In this document: piece after piece, positions 14,201 through 15,993 of the stretch
Layout of the letters: each line of letters starts with the position of its first letter
How positions within the stretch are numbered: position 1 is the first letter of the stretch
Source of the DNA: JBALVO01 sp036961445
Lineage (GTDB): Bacteria > Pseudomonadota > Gammaproteobacteria > Pseudomonadales > Halieaceae
Direction: 5' to 3'
Assembly (NCBI GenBank): GCA_036961445.1
Contig: JBALVO010000084.1
Location: forward strand, 1-15,993
DNA length: 15,993 nucleotides
Position numbers and translations under genes: made by a program
The notes under the pieces: generated by a model
What the model saw: the letters and a program-made list of their open reading frames with translations, nothing else
Databases searched by the model: none
Told to the model about the DNA's origin: nothing

Positions 14201-15250
14201 ATGAGTATGCGGCAAGCTGAAGGCTTCGACATACCTGCCGTTGAGCAATGGGTCCAGCAACAGGTAGAGGGTTTGCATCCACCTTTTGAGTGGACCCGGC
14301 TGGAAGGTGGGCACTCCAACCTGACGTATCGCCTGCAGGATGCCAATGGCGCCCAGGCAGTGATTCGTCGGCCTCCCCAGGGTGAACTGTTGCCCAAAGC
14401 GCACGATATGAGCAGGGAGTGGGCATTGCTGTGCGGTCTGGGCAGTACCGGCTTTCCCGTTCCCGCCGCGTTGGGGTTCTGTGAAGATCCGCAGATAACC
14501 GGTGCCTGGTTTTATTTGATGGGCCTGGTGGAGGGTCGGCCACTGTATTCTTCGCAGGAGACCAGCGCTTGGGTACCACAGGACAGGCGCACAGTGCTGG
14601 CACATTCTTTCTTTGACACGCTGGCTGATTTACATGCCCTGGACCCGGATGAGATTGGCCTGGGCGAGTTGGGTAAAAAAGAGAACTACGTCGGGCGGCA
14701 ATTGAAGACCTGGTATCGTTCCTGGACCTCATCCATGGCACCGGCGCAATACGATGATCCGCGCGCGCATGAATTGCAGCGCTACTTTCTGCAGCACATG
14801 CCGCAACAGGGCAAGGCGCGGGTTGTGCATGGTGATTATGGCCTGCACAACTGCCTTATTGGCGCCGACTCGACTATTGCGGCGGTGGTCGACTGGGAAA
14901 TATCCACCCTGGGTGACCCGCTGGCAGACCTGGCTTATGCATTGAATCCCTGGCCCGAAAATGCCGCTGACATCCAGGCCAATCCCACAGCGGCAACGTC
15001 GCTGCCTGGATTTCCAGCGCGCAGCGAATTGGCGCAGCGCTATGCCCGGCGCACCGGGCGCAGCCTGGAGATGCTCGATTACTATATCGGCTTCACCTGC
15101 TGGAAGTCGGCCGCCATTCTGCATGGTGTTTACGCGCGCTACATGGCGGGGCAGAAGAGTACCGACGGCGTGGATATGCCGGCGCTGCGCCAGCGTATTG
15201 ATGATTCCCTGAGCGCCGCTGAGCAAGCGGTGAGTCGGTTGCAATCATGA
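14201..15250 (+). CDS. APH-fold phosphotransferase, ACAD10/11 kinase-like (LvaA-like)
   Basis: A 349-residue protein of the aminoglycoside-phosphotransferase fold, in the subgroup found as the N-terminal kinase domain of ACAD10/11 and as LvaA in levulinate catabolism. Motifs seen are a nucleotide loop GGHSNLTYRL (36-45), VIRRPP (55-60), the catalytic HGDYGLHNCL (210-219; Asp212, Asn217), the metal-binding DWE (231-233) and GDPLADLAYAL (from 238). The likely reaction is ATP-dependent phosphorylation of a 4-hydroxyacyl-CoA, not antibiotic resistance. The start is ATG at 14201, with AGGGA five bases upstream; a GTG one codon earlier is less likely. In animals the kinase and dehydrogenase are one chain; here they are neighbours, dehydrogenase first, 81 nt apart. 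It overlaps the Nudix gene by ATGA. Confidence 0.9.
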   Translation: MSMRQAEGFDIPAVEQWVQQQVEGLHPPFEWTRLEGGHSNLTYRLQDANGAQAVIRRPPQGELLPKAHDMSREWALLCGLGSTGFPVPAALGFCEDPQITGAWFYLMGLVEGRPLYSSQETSAWVPQDRRTVLAHSFFDTLADLHALDPDEIGLGELGKKENYVGRQLKTWYRSWTSSMAPAQYDDPRAHELQRYFLQHMPQQGKARVVHGDYGLHNCLIGADSTIAAVVDWEISTLGDPLADLAYALNPWPENAADIQANPTAATSLPGFPARSELAQRYARRTGRSLEMLDYYIGFTCWKSAAILHGVYARYMAGQKSTDGVDMPALRQRIDDSLSAAEQAVSRLQS

Positions 15251-15981
15251 CGGGCAAAGATAGTTACCAGCGCACCCCCGGTGCCAAAAGTGAGTTTCGC
15301 TCAGCGGGGCGTGCGGTGCGCCCCAGAGATGCGGCCACCTTGATTGTAGTGCGCCGCGATGCGGGTCACCCCAGGATACTGATGGGTAAACGCGCTGCCG
15401 GTCACAAGTTTATGCCCAACAAGTTTGTCTTCCCCGGAGGCAAGGTGGATGTGGGCGATATGCGTCTGCAGCCCCCCCATGATCTTCATCCGGCGGTGCT
15501 TAAGCGCCTGTCGGGGGGGTGTTCGCCGGAGAAGGCCAGGGGGCTGGCCATGGCCGCAATCAGGGAAACCTATGAGGAAACCGGCCTGGTTCTGGGGGAG
15601 CCACATACACCGACCTTGCAGTCGCGTTCGCCCCACTGGCGCGATTTTCTCCAGCACGATGTAAACCCACGCCTGGACACCCTGCGCCTGGTGGCGCGCG
15701 CTATCACGCCGCCTTATCGCTCCCGCCGCTTTGACGCACGCTTCTTTATGGCCGAAGCAGAACTTATCCAGGGAGAGGTACACGAGGCGCCGGAGGGTTC
15801 CGGGGAGTTGTTGGAGATTCACTGGGTAGCGATTAAAGATACGCTGAAACTGGATTTACCCAATATCACCCGCATGGTGCTGGCGGAGGTAGAACGCCGC
15901 CTTGAGCAAGGCCATAGCCCCGAGGAGGAAGGCCCCTTTATTCATTTTCGACACGGCAAACCAGTGGTAGATCGAATCTAG
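15247..15981 (+). CDS. Nudix hydrolase, NUDT19-like (CoA/acyl-CoA diphosphatase candidate)
   Basis: A 244-residue Nudix enzyme. The Nudix signature is split: VFPGGKVD (61-68) at its start and AAIRETYEETGLVLG (103-117) at its end. The interval from Gly65 to Arg106 is 41 residues instead of 14, an insertion of about 27. A long insertion in the same place is characteristic of the NUDT19/RP2 group, whose characterised animal members cleave CoA and acyl-CoA into 3',5'-ADP and (acyl-)phosphopantetheine. The RAVRPRDAATLIVVRR start and a proline-rich ITPPYRSRRFDARFF segment fit as well. Its ATG overlaps the kinase stop (ATGA), so it is coupled to an acyl-CoA pathway, which supports a CoA-type substrate. 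It ends 12 nt before the window end, so any following gene is not seen. Confidence 0.87.
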   Translation: MTGKDSYQRTPGAKSEFRSAGRAVRPRDAATLIVVRRDAGHPRILMGKRAAGHKFMPNKFVFPGGKVDVGDMRLQPPHDLHPAVLKRLSGGCSPEKARGLAMAAIRETYEETGLVLGEPHTPTLQSRSPHWRDFLQHDVNPRLDTLRLVARAITPPYRSRRFDARFFMAEAELIQGEVHEAPEGSGELLEIHWVAIKDTLKLDLPNITRMVLAEVERRLEQGHSPEEEGPFIHFRHGKPVVDRI

Positions 15982-15993
15982 TTGCTCCCCGGG

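Noticed and set aside
14148..14741. 197-codon minus-strand frame opposite the kinase gene
   Set aside because: It is Pro/Arg/Ser-rich and low in hydrophobic pattern, typical of an antisense shadow; the plus-strand kinase is well supported.
14198..15250. Reading the APH-fold protein as an aminoglycoside resistance enzyme
   Set aside because: Its motifs and its place next to an ACAD10/11-type dehydrogenase fit the acyl-CoA-linked kinase subgroup rather than resistance enzymes.

Overview
The window looks like chromosomal DNA of a gammaproteobacterium of moderately high GC. The S20 ribosomal protein, the Fe-S type DinG and the PHA-region protein fit that class. The density of acyl-CoA and lipid genes suggests a marine heterotroph, perhaps a Cellvibrionales-type lineage, but that last step is inference. 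No tRNA, rRNA, CRISPR array, transposase or phage gene was seen. Coding is dense and several genes start with GTG or TTG.

Left part (1-6.8 kb). A small PHA-system protein faces an AraC-type regulator and a patatin-like hydrolase, which overlap by 8 nt and are read from the minus strand. Divergent from the regulator is a ferritin-like di-iron protein. It ends at a strong bidirectional terminator shared with rpsT (ribosomal protein S20), which faces it. rpsT has a clear sigma-70 promoter. Divergent from rpsT is a TetR regulator with a perfect palindrome just before its start, followed by a tyrosine/lipid-type phosphatase behind a three-arm alternating hairpin. Two small minus-strand genes follow: a secreted four-cysteine protein and a small membrane protein.

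Right part (6.9-16 kb). Six plus-strand genes are tightly packed and may be one operon: a PlsC-like acyltransferase (TTG start), DinG helicase (TTG start, 7-nt overlap), a natural fusion of an HSL-type alpha/beta hydrolase with an acyl-CoA ligase, an ACAD10/11-type acyl-CoA dehydrogenase, an APH-fold kinase of the ACAD10/11 and LvaA type, and a NUDT19-like Nudix hydrolase (ATGA overlap).

The most interesting system is the ligase-dehydrogenase-kinase set. It matches the logic by which 4-hydroxy acids enter beta-oxidation: CoA activation, phosphorylation of the 4-hydroxyl, then conversion by an atypical dehydrogenase (bacterial levulinate Lva pathway, animal ACAD10/11). Here the ligase is fused to an esterase/lactonase-type hydrolase. 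This suggests, as a hypothesis, a one-polypeptide route from gamma-lactone or ester to 4-hydroxyacyl-CoA, with a CoA-diphosphatase candidate at the end of the operon.
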